This document shows, piece by piece, positions 36,307 to 44,181 of a stretch of DNA of 64,000 bases. The position numbers and the translations under genes were made by a program. Every line of letters starts with the position of its first letter. Within the stretch, counting starts at the first letter, position 1. The notes below the pieces were generated by a model, which was not told where the DNA came from, ran no database searches, and worked only from the letters and a program-made list of their open reading frames with translations. The stretch spans positions 434,001-498,000 of the forward strand of contig NZ_JAESND010000001.1 of NCBI RefSeq assembly GCF_016865585.1. The letters are read 5' to 3'. This stretch comes from Jeongeupia naejangsanensis. GTDB taxonomy: Bacteria; Pseudomonadota; Gammaproteobacteria; Burkholderiales; Chitinibacteraceae.

Positions 36307-37925
36307 GGTTCGGACTTCCGGATCAGCAGCACCACCGGCACGAGACCGGCGAGCACGATAAACAGACTGGGCAAGGCAGCGCGATCCCACATGCCTTCCG
36401 ACGTCATTTCAAAAACACGCACGGCCAGCGTGTCCCAGCCAAAGGCTCGCGTCATCAGCGTGATCGGCATTTCCTTGAGTACATCGACAAACACCAGCAG
36501 CGCCGCAGACAACAGCCCGCCACGCAGCAACGGCAGGTGCAGATGCCACAGCGCCTGGCGCCCGTTCAGCCCGAGCGAACGAGCGGCCTCCTCCTGACTG
36601 CGGGTGATCCGCTGCATCGCCGTATCGACCGGCTGGAAGCCGACGGCAAGAAAGCGCGCAGCCAAGGCCAGCAGCATCACCGCCAGCGTGCCCTTGAAGA
36701 GCGCCAGACCTTCGTACCCCAGCGGCCGCAAGGCTGCGAGCAGAACATTGTCCAGCCAGGCGACCGGGATGAAGACCCCCACAGCCAGCACGGTACCCGG
36801 CACCGCATAGCCGAGCGTTGCCAGCCGGATCAGCCAGCGGGTGCCACCATCGCGGTAGCGCCGGCGCGCGTAGGCAAGCACGAGCGCCAGTAGCGTGACC
36901 AGCAAGGCGGCCATGGCCGCGATGAGCAAGGAGCGGCCGATGAACGCCGGATAGCGCGAATCGAAATCGTCAGCCCAGACGTCGTGCACCCACAGCAGCA
37001 ATTGCACCAGCGGCACGATGAAAGCCAGCAACAGCACCAGTGTGCACCAGCCGGCAGCGAGCCAGCGCGCCATACCGGCCAAGGCAATGCGCTCGGCATG
37101 CCCGCTGCGAACCTGATAGCTGCGCGCACCACGACCGTACTGTTCCAGCACCACCAGCAGCAGCACGAACATCACCAGCAGCGAGGCCAGCTGAGATGCG
37201 GCGGGCAGATTGAACAAGGCGAACCACGCCTTGTAGATGGCGGTGGTAAAGGTGTCGAAATTGAAAATCGACACGGTACCGAAATCGGCCAGCGTCTCCA
37301 TCAGTGCCAGTGTCACGCCGCCGATCAGCCACGGCCGGGCCATCGGAATCGCGACCGACACGAAGGCTCGCCGCCGCGACATGCCCAGCGTCTGCGCGGC
37401 TTCGACTGCCCGCCGCCCCTGCGTCAGGAATGCGTTCCGGGCCAGCAGGTACACATAGGGATAGAAGGCCATCGACAGCACGAGGATCACGCCGCCGGTA
37501 CTGCGGATTTGCGGAAACCAGGCACTGGTCCCGAACGCCGACCGCAGCAGGGTCTGGACCGGGCCGGTGAAATCGAGCAGGCCGACCTGAACGAAAGCCA
37601 GCACGTAGGCCGGCATCGCCAGCGGCAGCATCAAGGCCCAACTGAAAAAGCGCCGCCCCGGAAAGGCGTATACGGCAGTCAGCCAAGCCAGCGGCACACC
37701 GAGCAGCAGCACCCCGGCGCCAACACCGAGAACCAGGATCAGCGTATTCCACAACACGCCCGGCAACACGTAGCCGAGCAGGTGCGCCCACACCTCGACC
37801 TGCGGATCGAGCACCGACGACAGCACCACCAGCAACGGCACGACCGTGAGCAAGGCAACGGGCAGGGTGTACAAGAGGCCGCGACTCGGTCGCGGCAGTC
37901 GGATGGCGAAAGGCATGGTCAACAT
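36303..37925 (-). CDS. fbpB: Fe(III) ABC transporter permease
   Basis: A two-module permease of 540 residues with about twelve membrane segments. Each half carries a binding-protein-dependent transport EAA loop (EAAQTLGMSRRRAFVSVAIPMARPW and EEAARSLGLNGRQALWHLHLPLLRG), so a single chain forms the channel, as usual for FbpB/SfuB. The ATG at 37925 has no clear ribosome site; MPFAIR at 37916 is an alternative. The stop overlaps fbpC. It follows fbpA across a terminator-like palindrome. Confidence 0.92.
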   Translation of the reverse strand: MLTMPFAIRLPRPSRGLLYTLPVALLTVVPLLVVLSSVLDPQVEVWAHLLGYVLPGVLWNTLILVLGVGAGVLLLGVPLAWLTAVYAFPGRRFFSWALMLPLAMPAYVLAFVQVGLLDFTGPVQTLLRSAFGTSAWFPQIRSTGGVILVLSMAFYPYVYLLARNAFLTQGRRAVEAAQTLGMSRRRAFVSVAIPMARPWLIGGVTLALMETLADFGTVSIFNFDTFTTAIYKAWFALFNLPAASQLASLLVMFVLLLVVLEQYGRGARSYQVRSGHAERIALAGMARWLAAGWCTLVLLLAFIVPLVQLLLWVHDVWADDFDSRYPAFIGRSLLIAAMAALLVTLLALVLAYARRRYRDGGTRWLIRLATLGYAVPGTVLAVGVFIPVAWLDNVLLAALRPLGYEGLALFKGTLAVMLLALAARFLAVGFQPVDTAMQRITRSQEEAARSLGLNGRQALWHLHLPLLRGGLLSAALLVFVDVLKEMPITLMTRAFGWDTLAVRVFEMTSEGMWDRAALPSLFIVLAGLVPVVLLIRKSEP

Positions 37926-37936
37926 TACAGGTCAAA

Positions 37937-37963
37937 GAAAAACGGGCAGCGCGCGCTGCCCGT
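37937..37963 (-). terminator. Intercistronic attenuator/terminator between fbpA and fbpB
   Basis: A 22-bp perfect palindrome with arms ACGGGCAGCGC and GCGCTGCCCGT, followed on the minus strand by TTTTCTTT. It starts 22 bases after the fbpA stop. Such elements commonly let a binding protein be made in excess over its permease. Confidence 0.75.
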
Positions 37964-37984
37964 CATTGCAGAAGGATTCACACC

Positions 37985-38977
37985 TTACTTGTAGCCGGCA
38001 CGATCCATCAACTGCGTGGCCTTGCCCTGCAGCTCGCCTGCCTTGGTCACATTGATGAGGCTGGGCTTGAACGCCCCCCACGACGACACCAGATCGTCCG
38101 GCTTGACCTTCGGGTTGACCGGGAACTCCATGTCCTTGTCGGCGTAAAGGTTTTGCGCCTTGGCGCCGGACAGCCACTCGATCAGCTTGACCGCGCCCTT
38201 TTCGTTCTTGGCATGGCGGGTAACCCCGGCGCCCGAGACGTTGACGTGCACGCCGCCGGCATTCTGGTTGGCCCAGAACAGCTTGGTCGGGAACTGCGGA
38301 TTCTTGGCAACCAGACGGCCGTAGTAGTAGCTGTTGGCGATGCCTACCTGGCATTGGCCCGCAGCAATGGCTTCAAGCAGCTTGGTGTCGTCGGGGAAAA
38401 CCGGCGCGGCCAGATTGCTCACCCAGCCGCGGACGATCTTCTCGGTCTTCGGCTCGCCGTACTGGGCAATCATCATCGCCACCAGCGACTGGTTGTAGAC
38501 CTTTTTCGACGTACGCAGGCACAGCTTGCCCTGCCACTTCGGATCAGCCAGGTCTTCATAGGTCGACAGATCCGCCGGCTTCACGCTGGCCGGATTGTAG
38601 AAAATCGTCCGAGCGCGGATCGACAGACCATACCACTCGCCATTCGGATCGCGCAGGTGGGCCGGCACGTTCTCGTTCAGCGTCTTCGACTGGATCGGCT
38701 TGAGCAGGCCCTGCTTGCCGGCCTGCCACAGATTGCCGGCATCGACGGTGATCAGCATGTCGGCCGGCGTGTTTTCGCCCTCGGCCTTGAGGCGCTCCAT
38801 CAGCGGGCCTTCCTTGTCAGTCAGCAGCTTGACCTCAACGCCTGTGTCCTTGGTGAATGCATCGAACAAGGGCTTGATCAGCTGTTCATTGCGCGCCGAG
38901 TAGACGGTCACGGATTCGGCATGAGCGAGGCCGGCCAGCAAGGCTGCGGCGAGCGGGACGAGGACGAATTGCTTCAA
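37985..38977 (-). CDS. fbpA: Fe(III) ABC transporter periplasmic binding protein
   Basis: The periplasmic ferric-ion binder of about 330 residues. The signal peptide begins at a TTG codon ([20 protein letters not shown]), and the mature protein starts [14 protein letters not shown] chose this TTG because GGAG lies 8 bases before it and it gives a clean signal peptide; a longer frame to 39082 would put an implausible tail ahead. The iron-binding tyrosine pair typical of FbpA is in [13 protein letters not shown] Fur-like site lies 60 bp upstream. It is the first gene of fbpABC. Confidence 0.92.
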   Translation of the reverse strand: MKQFVLVPLAAALLAGLAHAESVTVYSARNEQLIKPLFDAFTKDTGVEVKLLTDKEGPLMERLKAEGENTPADMLITVDAGNLWQAGKQGLLKPIQSKTLNENVPAHLRDPNGEWYGLSIRARTIFYNPASVKPADLSTYEDLADPKWQGKLCLRTSKKVYNQSLVAMMIAQYGEPKTEKIVRGWVSNLAAPVFPDDTKLLEAIAAGQCQVGIANSYYYGRLVAKNPQFPTKLFWANQNAGGVHVNVSGAGVTRHAKNEKGAVKLIEWLSGAKAQNLYADKDMEFPVNPKVKPDDLVSSWGAFKPSLINVTKAGELQGKATQLMDRAGYK

Positions 38978-39036
38978 GATGGGGCTCCGGAAAGAGGAAC
39001 GGGATCGGGATGGAATCGCGGCAAACATATCGAAAA

Positions 39037-39051
39037 TGGAAACAATTCTCA
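39037..39051 (-). promoter_or_regulatory. Candidate Fur box upstream of fbpA
   Basis: On the minus strand TGAGAAT-T-GTTTCCA matches the 7-1-7 Fur pattern TGATAAT-x-ATTATCA at 10 of 14 positions, with the left half nearly perfect. It lies 60 bp before the fbpA start, where the promoter of an iron-repressed operon should be. Confidence 0.5.
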
Positions 39052-39153
39052 ATAAGGGAAATGCCATGGCCATTTGGATCAAGGTGACAATGCAAGGTTC
39101 CCGTCTTTTGCCTCACTCGTTACAATCAGCGGCCGTTTCAAAAGGATCGTCCC

Positions 39154-40062
39154 ATGCTCTGGTTCCGCAATCTGCAACTCTACCGCCTTGCCCCTGACCA
39201 CGCGCTCAGCCTCGACAGCATCGGCGACAGTCTGGCCAAGCGCCCGTGGGTGCCGTGCGGCAGCCACGATCCGATGAGCCAGGGCTGGGTTGCACCGGCA
39301 CGGCATGCGCCGGACCTCAAGGCCTACGGCTACGACGATGCCGTACTCGTGGCACTGAAAACCGAAGAGAAGCTGCTGCCCGGCAGCGTGGTCAAGGAAG
39401 AGACCGAAGAGCGTATCGCCCGGATCGAAGCCGAAGAAAACCGCAAGGTCGGCCGCAAGGAAGCCAAGGAACTGCGTGAACGCGTAGCCGAGGAGCTGCT
39501 GCCCAAGGCATTCACCCGCGCCCGTAGCCAGCGCGCGATCATCGACCTGCAACTCGGTCTGGTACTGGTCGAGAGCGCCTCGGCCGCCAAGGCCGAGCAG
39601 CTGCTGTCTTACCTGCGCGAAACGCTCGGCAGCCTGCCGACCCGGCTCGTCAATACCCAGGTCTCGCCGGAAACGGCCATGACGCTGTGGCTGGAATCGG
39701 CCGACGCCGGTGAATTCGACCTGGGTCAGGACACCGAGCTGCGTGCACCGGGCGATGATGGCGCCATCACGCGGCTGGCACGTCAGCCGCTCGACACGGC
39801 CGAGGTCAAGCAGCATCTCGAGAACGGCCTGCTCGCCAGCAAGCTGGCCTTGGCGTGGGACGACAAGCTTGCGTTCCAGCTCACCGACAAGCTGGAGATC
39901 AAGCGCCTGACGATGCTCGATGTTCTGCAGGACGAACTGAAGGACATGGACGCAGCCGATCAGGGTGCGATCTTCGATTCAAGCCTGGCGCTCACCGTCG
40001 GTACGTTGCGCGCATTCGTCCCCGCGCTGATCCGTGCACTGGGCGACGAAATGCCGGCCTGA
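39154..40062 (+). CDS. rdgC: Recombination-associated protein RdgC
   Basis: A toroidal DNA-binding dimer of 302 residues that modulates RecA; in Neisseria it influences pilin antigenic variation. Family features are MLWFRNLQLYRL at the N-terminus, the WVPCGSHDP segment, the charged helix ARIEAEENRKVGRKEAKEL and IIDLQLGLVLVESASAAKAE. Its length is the family norm. It is monocistronic, facing away from fbpA, and ends at a bidirectional terminator. Confidence 0.94.
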   Translation: MLWFRNLQLYRLAPDHALSLDSIGDSLAKRPWVPCGSHDPMSQGWVAPARHAPDLKAYGYDDAVLVALKTEEKLLPGSVVKEETEERIARIEAEENRKVGRKEAKELRERVAEELLPKAFTRARSQRAIIDLQLGLVLVESASAAKAEQLLSYLRETLGSLPTRLVNTQVSPETAMTLWLESADAGEFDLGQDTELRAPGDDGAITRLARQPLDTAEVKQHLENGLLASKLALAWDDKLAFQLTDKLEIKRLTMLDVLQDELKDMDAADQGAIFDSSLALTVGTLRAFVPALIRALGDEMPA

Positions 40063-40080
40063 CCGTCGTCATCGCACGAC

Positions 40081-40108
40081 AAAAAACCGCCCCTCGGGGC
40101 GGTTTTTT
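40081..40108. terminator. Bidirectional terminator between rdgC and the Kdo hydroxylase gene
   Basis: ACCGCCC-CTCG-GGGCGGT is flanked by A6 on the left and T6 on the right, so it can end transcripts from both sides. Confidence 0.93.
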
Positions 40109-40130
40109 ATGGTTGCTACCCCAGCTGCGC

Positions 40131-41072
40131 TCAGCAGGCCTCGATGGTCAGGGCCAGCAGTGCGATGACAAGCGCGTAGACCGCCCGCTTGTAAATCAGC
40201 GCCCTGCCGGTCAGGCGCTGCAGGATGGCCAGCGGCGACCGCGTCTGATCGGCCATGCTGTCGACCGGCAGAAAGAACGTCTGCTCGAGCATGAACTGCC
40301 CGCCCATCGCCGCGTGCGAGGCCTGATCCGAAAAGCAGATCCAGCCGCCGCCCGGAGCAAACTCGACACGTTCCTGCGCGCAGCCTTGCTGGTAGCCCGG
40401 GTCGCCCTTCATCGCGTCGTGCAGATTGAGCATGATGTGGTCGTACGGACTGCGGCGACGCTTGGTGATCTTCAGGGCGTGCAGCAGTCTGGCCGATCCC
40501 GGCCACTGGCGCGGAATCTTCGGCAGAAACTGTCTGGCGACCGTCTCGAACGATTCGCCGACCCGCCAGACCCGCGGCTCGCCGGCCGGATTGACGTTCA
40601 TGAACACCCGCAGGATGCGTTCGCCGTAGTTCGGACGCGACGGAAAGGCATCGACATGCAGTCGGCTGTCATCCTTGCGCCACGAGGTCTGACGCCCCTC
40701 GACCCTGTGCAGGCGCAAGCTCGTCGGCGCCTTGCGCAAACGACCACGGTACTCCGGGAACAGCGTATCGACGAGCGAACCGGCGGCGTCGTGATAGCGC
40801 CGGATCATGGCCTTGACCGCATCCTGTGTCCCCGCGTCACCGACAACGCCATGCAGCACACCGGACTCCGGATCGAGGCTGATGTTCTTGCGCTTCGGGT
40901 CGGCCAGCGACAGGTCAAGCAGGTGCTGCTCTCCCGCCTCGAGCGAGAATGGAAAGCGCTGGAAATACAGCACCTTGCCCTCCTCCACGGCTGTCAGCAG
41001 CGTCTCGCGCGGCGGCGAGAATCCGGTCGCAGCACCGCCGCTCACGTCGACAACCTGGCGTACGCTATCCAT
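40131..41072 (-). CDS. kdoO: Kdo hydroxylase family Fe(II)/2-oxoglutarate dioxygenase
   Basis: A 313-residue enzyme of the family that adds a 3-hydroxyl to the outer Kdo sugar of lipopolysaccharide. RLHVDAFPSRPNYGERILRVFMNVNP holds the His-X-Asp iron-ligand pair, and SDQASHAAMGG the distal His; VWRVGESFE and SLRLHRVEGRQTSWRKDD are conserved. A C-terminal hydrophobic helix (AVYALVIALLALTIEAC) suggests membrane association. AGGAAG precedes the ATG. It follows the DUF2214 gene by 8 bp and probably shares its promoter. Confidence 0.8.
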   Translation of the reverse strand: MDSVRQVVDVSGGAATGFSPPRETLLTAVEEGKVLYFQRFPFSLEAGEQHLLDLSLADPKRKNISLDPESGVLHGVVGDAGTQDAVKAMIRRYHDAAGSLVDTLFPEYRGRLRKAPTSLRLHRVEGRQTSWRKDDSRLHVDAFPSRPNYGERILRVFMNVNPAGEPRVWRVGESFETVARQFLPKIPRQWPGSARLLHALKITKRRRSPYDHIMLNLHDAMKGDPGYQQGCAQERVEFAPGGGWICFSDQASHAAMGGQFMLEQTFFLPVDSMADQTRSPLAILQRLTGRALIYKRAVYALVIALLALTIEAC

Positions 41073-41080
41073 TTTTCTTC

Positions 41081-41536
41081 CTATCTCAGTCCGAAGCCGC
41101 GCGCCATGAAGGCGGCAAGAATCGGCAGCAATATGATCAGGTGGGTTTCCCACATCAGGCAGCGGCGCACCCGCGACAGCTCCTGATCGGACGGCACGAA
41201 CGCCGCATTCGCGACCGCGGCCTTGCGCCATGCCGAAAAGCGCCGGGTCGGGTAGATCGAGATCAGGCCGATCAGCACGAAGACCGTCATTTTGGCGTGA
41301 AACACCGGGTTGTGCAGATAGAAATCCGCCCCCTTGACGCCGTAAAACAGACGCCCCAGCCCGGTCGCCAGCGCCAGCATGGCCATCAGGAAGTAGATCA
41401 GGTCGTAACGCGCCAGCCGCGCAGCGGCCGTCGGCATCCATTCGCGCCGCACCAGTACGGTCTCGATGGTCAGGAACGTGATGACCATGAAGATGGCCAG
41501 GTAGTGGGCAGCGGCAAGAATGGCATCGGTCAGCAT
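41081..41536 (-). CDS. DUF2214 family inner-membrane protein
   Basis: A 151-residue membrane protein with about four hydrophobic helices (DAILAAAHYLAIFMVITFLTIE, YDLIYFLMAMLALATGLGRL, KMTVFVLIGLISIYP, LIILLPILAAFMA). It shows the DUF2214 pattern, including YGVKGADFYLHNPVFHAK. The function of this family is not known. It is flanked by genes for envelope functions (Kdo hydroxylase and the YiiX-like lipoprotein), 12 bp after the latter, so the three look like one operon. Confidence 0.82.
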   Translation of the reverse strand: MLTDAILAAAHYLAIFMVITFLTIETVLVRREWMPTAAARLARYDLIYFLMAMLALATGLGRLFYGVKGADFYLHNPVFHAKMTVFVLIGLISIYPTRRFSAWRKAAVANAAFVPSDQELSRVRRCLMWETHLIILLPILAAFMARGFGLR

Positions 41537-41548
41537 CGAAAACTCCGT

Positions 41549-42340
41549 TCAGCGGGCATTGCCGAGCAGCAGCGGCCGCGAGGGCGGCTCCGGCTCGGGG
41601 TGGAACTTGAGATGGCCGACGTAGACCAGCGACCGCCTGACCCGCAGCGAAGGTACGTCGCCTTCGCGCATGTGCAGGATGTCCGCCGGACTGAGCCAGC
41701 GCGGATCGGCGTCGGTCATCGGCAGGCCGATGTGCCTGTACGCCTCGAGTACGAATTGCGAGCAGAAGAAGCGCCCGTCACTGCCGCTACCGAGCTGGAT
41801 CGTTGCAACGCCGCGCAGGCAGCCGTCCCGAACCGACTCGGGCAACAGCGGCAGTTCGCAGACACGCCGCTGCAGCGAGAACGGTGCATGCAGCATCACG
41901 CCGACGTAATCGTACCGGAGCCCGAGGCTGCGGCCAGCAAATTCGCGCATCGGCACGTCGAGTCCGGACTGAAAATCCGGGTGGCGAAATGCAACAACCA
42001 CGGCCTCGTCGGCAACCATGGTGTCGATCTTGCGGACGCGAACGCCACTGCCGACCGCCTCGGCCACATCGCCGTCGCCAAGATACAGCGCCGCGTGGCT
42101 GACCGGTGCCGTGGTCATCAGCCGGATACCGGCCGACGTCAACCCACTCCCCGTCGACAGCAGAATGTCGCCCGGCATCAGCGCAGTAGCAGCAATCATC
42201 GCCTCGCCATTGGCCGGGCGCAGCGCATTGCTCTGGAACGTGACCGCCGGCCCCGGCGCCGCAATGCGCTGGGTATCGACCTGGGTAGCACAACCGGCAC
42301 ACGCACCGACGAGCAGCGCCGCCATCAACAAGGCTTTCAC
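41549..42340 (-). CDS. YiiX/YaeF-like permuted papain-fold lipoprotein
   Basis: A 263-residue predicted lipoprotein. The signal peptide LLMAALLVGAC ends in a lipobox at Cys14, with a second candidate at Cys17. The C-terminal part is a permuted NlpC/P60-like cysteine peptidase or amidase: MPGDILLSTGSG, VSHAALYLGDGDVAEA (catalytic His) and DGRFFCSQFVLEAYRHIG (catalytic Cys in FFCSQ). Substrates of this family are not settled; it could act on lipids or peptidoglycan. It is the first gene of the envelope trio. Confidence 0.78.
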   Translation of the reverse strand: MKALLMAALLVGACAGCATQVDTQRIAAPGPAVTFQSNALRPANGEAMIAATALMPGDILLSTGSGLTSAGIRLMTTAPVSHAALYLGDGDVAEAVGSGVRVRKIDTMVADEAVVVAFRHPDFQSGLDVPMREFAGRSLGLRYDYVGVMLHAPFSLQRRVCELPLLPESVRDGCLRGVATIQLGSGSDGRFFCSQFVLEAYRHIGLPMTDADPRWLSPADILHMREGDVPSLRVRRSLVYVGHLKFHPEPEPPSRPLLLGNAR

Positions 42341-42410
42341 ATGCGGTTCCGGTGGACATCAATCGCGCGATTTTTTCACAAAATGACAGCCAACAGCCAG
42401 CAGCCGGAAT

Positions 42411-42437
42411 AAAAAAGCCCGGCGGGTGCCGGGCTTT
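42411..42437 (-). terminator. Rho-independent terminator of bioB
   Basis: AAAGCCCGGC-GGGT-GCCGGGCTTT followed by a T-run on the minus strand, 17 bases after the bioB stop. Confidence 0.9.
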
Positions 42438-42454
42438 CCGGTTGGATCGCCTTT

Positions 42455-43432
42455 TTACAACGGTTTCAGATCGAGCTTTCCGAACAGCGCCTTGTCGCGC
42501 GTGACGTCCGGGTTGCCGGTGGTCAGCAGCTTGTCGCCGTAGAAAATCGAATTGGCACCCGCCATGAAGCACAGTGCCTGCGTGGCTTCATCCATCTGCT
42601 GCCGGCCTGCCGACAGGCGCACGAAGGACTTCGGCATGGTGATCCGCGCCACCGCGATGGTGCGCACGAACTCGGTCCAGCCAACCGCCTGGTCACCATC
42701 CAGCGGCGTGCCTTCGATCTTGACCAGGTTGTTGATCGGCACCGAATCCGGTTGCGGGTCGAGGTTGGCGAGCTGGGCGATCAGGCCGACCCGGTCTTCA
42801 CGGGTTTCACCCAGACCGACGATGCCGCCAGTACAGACGTGCAAACCCGCCTTGCGCACCTTGCCGAGCGTATCGAGCCGGTCGGCATAGCTGTGCGTGC
42901 TGACGATGTCGGCGTATTTCTCGGGGCTGGTATCGAGATTGTGGTTGTAATAGTCGAGACCGACGTCGCGCAGCTCCTCGGCCTGCCCGTCCTTGAGCAT
43001 GCCGAGCGTCGCACAGGTCTCGAGGCCGAGCGCCTTGACGCCGGCAATCATCTGTTTCACCGACTCCAGATCCTTGGTCTTCGGGCCTCGCCATGCTGCG
43101 CCCATGCAGAAGCGGCTGGCACCGTTCTCCTTGGCGATCCGTGCGACTTCGATGACCTCGTCGGCATTCATCAGCGTTTCGCGCTCCAGACCGGTATCGT
43201 GCCGCGCCGATTGCGAACAGTAGCCGCAGTCCTCGGAGCAGCCGCCGGTCTTCACCGACAGCAAGGTCGACAGCTGCACGCGGTTGGCATCGAAATGCTC
43301 GCGGTGCACTTGCTGTGCACGGAACAGCAGGTCGTTGAAGGGCAAAGCGAACAAGGACGCCACATCGTCGAGGCTCCAGTTCTGTTGCTGCGGATGCGGC
43401 GTGAGGCGCTTGAATTCGATCGTTTGCGTCAT
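42455..43432 (-). CDS. bioB: Biotin synthase
   Basis: A radical SAM enzyme of 325 residues that inserts sulfur into dethiobiotin. The radical SAM cysteines are Cys65, Cys69 and Cys72 (CSEDCGYC), the [2Fe-2S] ligands lie in FCMGAAW, ETCATLG and [12 protein letters not shown], and the Arg ligand in [10 protein letters not shown]. The C-terminal [20 protein letters not shown] is standard. No other bio genes are adjacent. It is divergent from comF across 71 bp. Confidence 0.96.
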   Translation of the reverse strand: MTQTIEFKRLTPHPQQQNWSLDDVASLFALPFNDLLFRAQQVHREHFDANRVQLSTLLSVKTGGCSEDCGYCSQSARHDTGLERETLMNADEVIEVARIAKENGASRFCMGAAWRGPKTKDLESVKQMIAGVKALGLETCATLGMLKDGQAEELRDVGLDYYNHNLDTSPEKYADIVSTHSYADRLDTLGKVRKAGLHVCTGGIVGLGETREDRVGLIAQLANLDPQPDSVPINNLVKIEGTPLDGDQAVGWTEFVRTIAVARITMPKSFVRLSAGRQQMDEATQALCFMAGANSIFYGDKLLTTGNPDVTRDKALFGKLDLKPL

Positions 43433-43503
43433 GGCGGGCGATGTGGGCTAGAAATGAAGTCGCGCCATTTTCTGCAGCCCCACAGCCATTGTCAAATTTG
43501 CGA

Positions 43504-44178
43504 ATGCGATTTCTGAACAAGATTCCCCGCCTGCCGGTGTGCTGTGCACTGTGCCATCGCAGCTGTCACAGCACGCTGTGCGATGCATGCGATGCGGCAC
43601 TGCCCAGACTGCCGACCCACTGCTGCCCGCGCTGCGCGTTGCCGACGCACGATGGTGGACTGTGTGGCGGTTGTCTGGCCCACCCGCCCCGCTTCGATGC
43701 CAGTCACGCGGTGCTGCGCTACACCGGCGAGGCAGCCCATCTGATCACCGCCGGCAAGTACGCAGGCCGCTGGCCCCTCTGGCGCGCCTTGGCCAGCCTG
43801 CTGGTTGCCTGCCTCCCGGCCGCCCCCGACGTCGACCTGATCATGCCGATGCCGCTGCACCCGCACCGGCTGCGCGAGCGCGGCTTCAACCAGTCGGCCG
43901 AACTGGCCGCCGTCATCAGCCGCCATGCCGGACTGCCGCTACGTCACGACCTGCTTGAACGGGTTCGCGACACCACGCAACAAAGCCGGCTCAGCCTGCC
44001 GGAACGCCGGCGCAACCTGAAAGGCGCTTTCGCTGCAGTCGGTCAGCTTCAAGGCATGCGCATCGCCGTGGTCGACGATGTCATGACCAGCGGCCTGACG
44101 CTCGACGCGGTGGCGGCAACGCTCAAGCGGGCCGGCGCCGCCCGGGTCGAGGCCTGGGTGCTGGCGCGCACGCTGTAA
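43504..44178 (+). CDS. comF: ComF family protein (phosphoribosyltransferase-like)
   Basis: A 224-residue ComF/GntX protein implicated in DNA uptake for natural transformation or use of DNA as a nutrient. The N-terminus has a zinc-ribbon set of cysteines (CCALCHRSC, LCDACD, CCPRCALP, LCGGCLAHPP), and the C-terminus a PRT motif VAVVDDVMTSGLTL-like stretch (read AVVDDVMTSGLTL). The ATG at 43504 lacks a clear ribosome site; an in-frame ATG at 43441 would add 21 residues. It ends 3 bp before the convergent tamB stop. Confidence 0.9.
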   Translation: MRFLNKIPRLPVCCALCHRSCHSTLCDACDAALPRLPTHCCPRCALPTHDGGLCGGCLAHPPRFDASHAVLRYTGEAAHLITAGKYAGRWPLWRALASLLVACLPAAPDVDLIMPMPLHPHRLRERGFNQSAELAAVISRHAGLPLRHDLLERVRDTTQQSRLSLPERRRNLKGAFAAVGQLQGMRIAVVDDVMTSGLTLDAVAATLKRAGAARVEAWVLARTL

Positions 44179-44181
44179 CGA

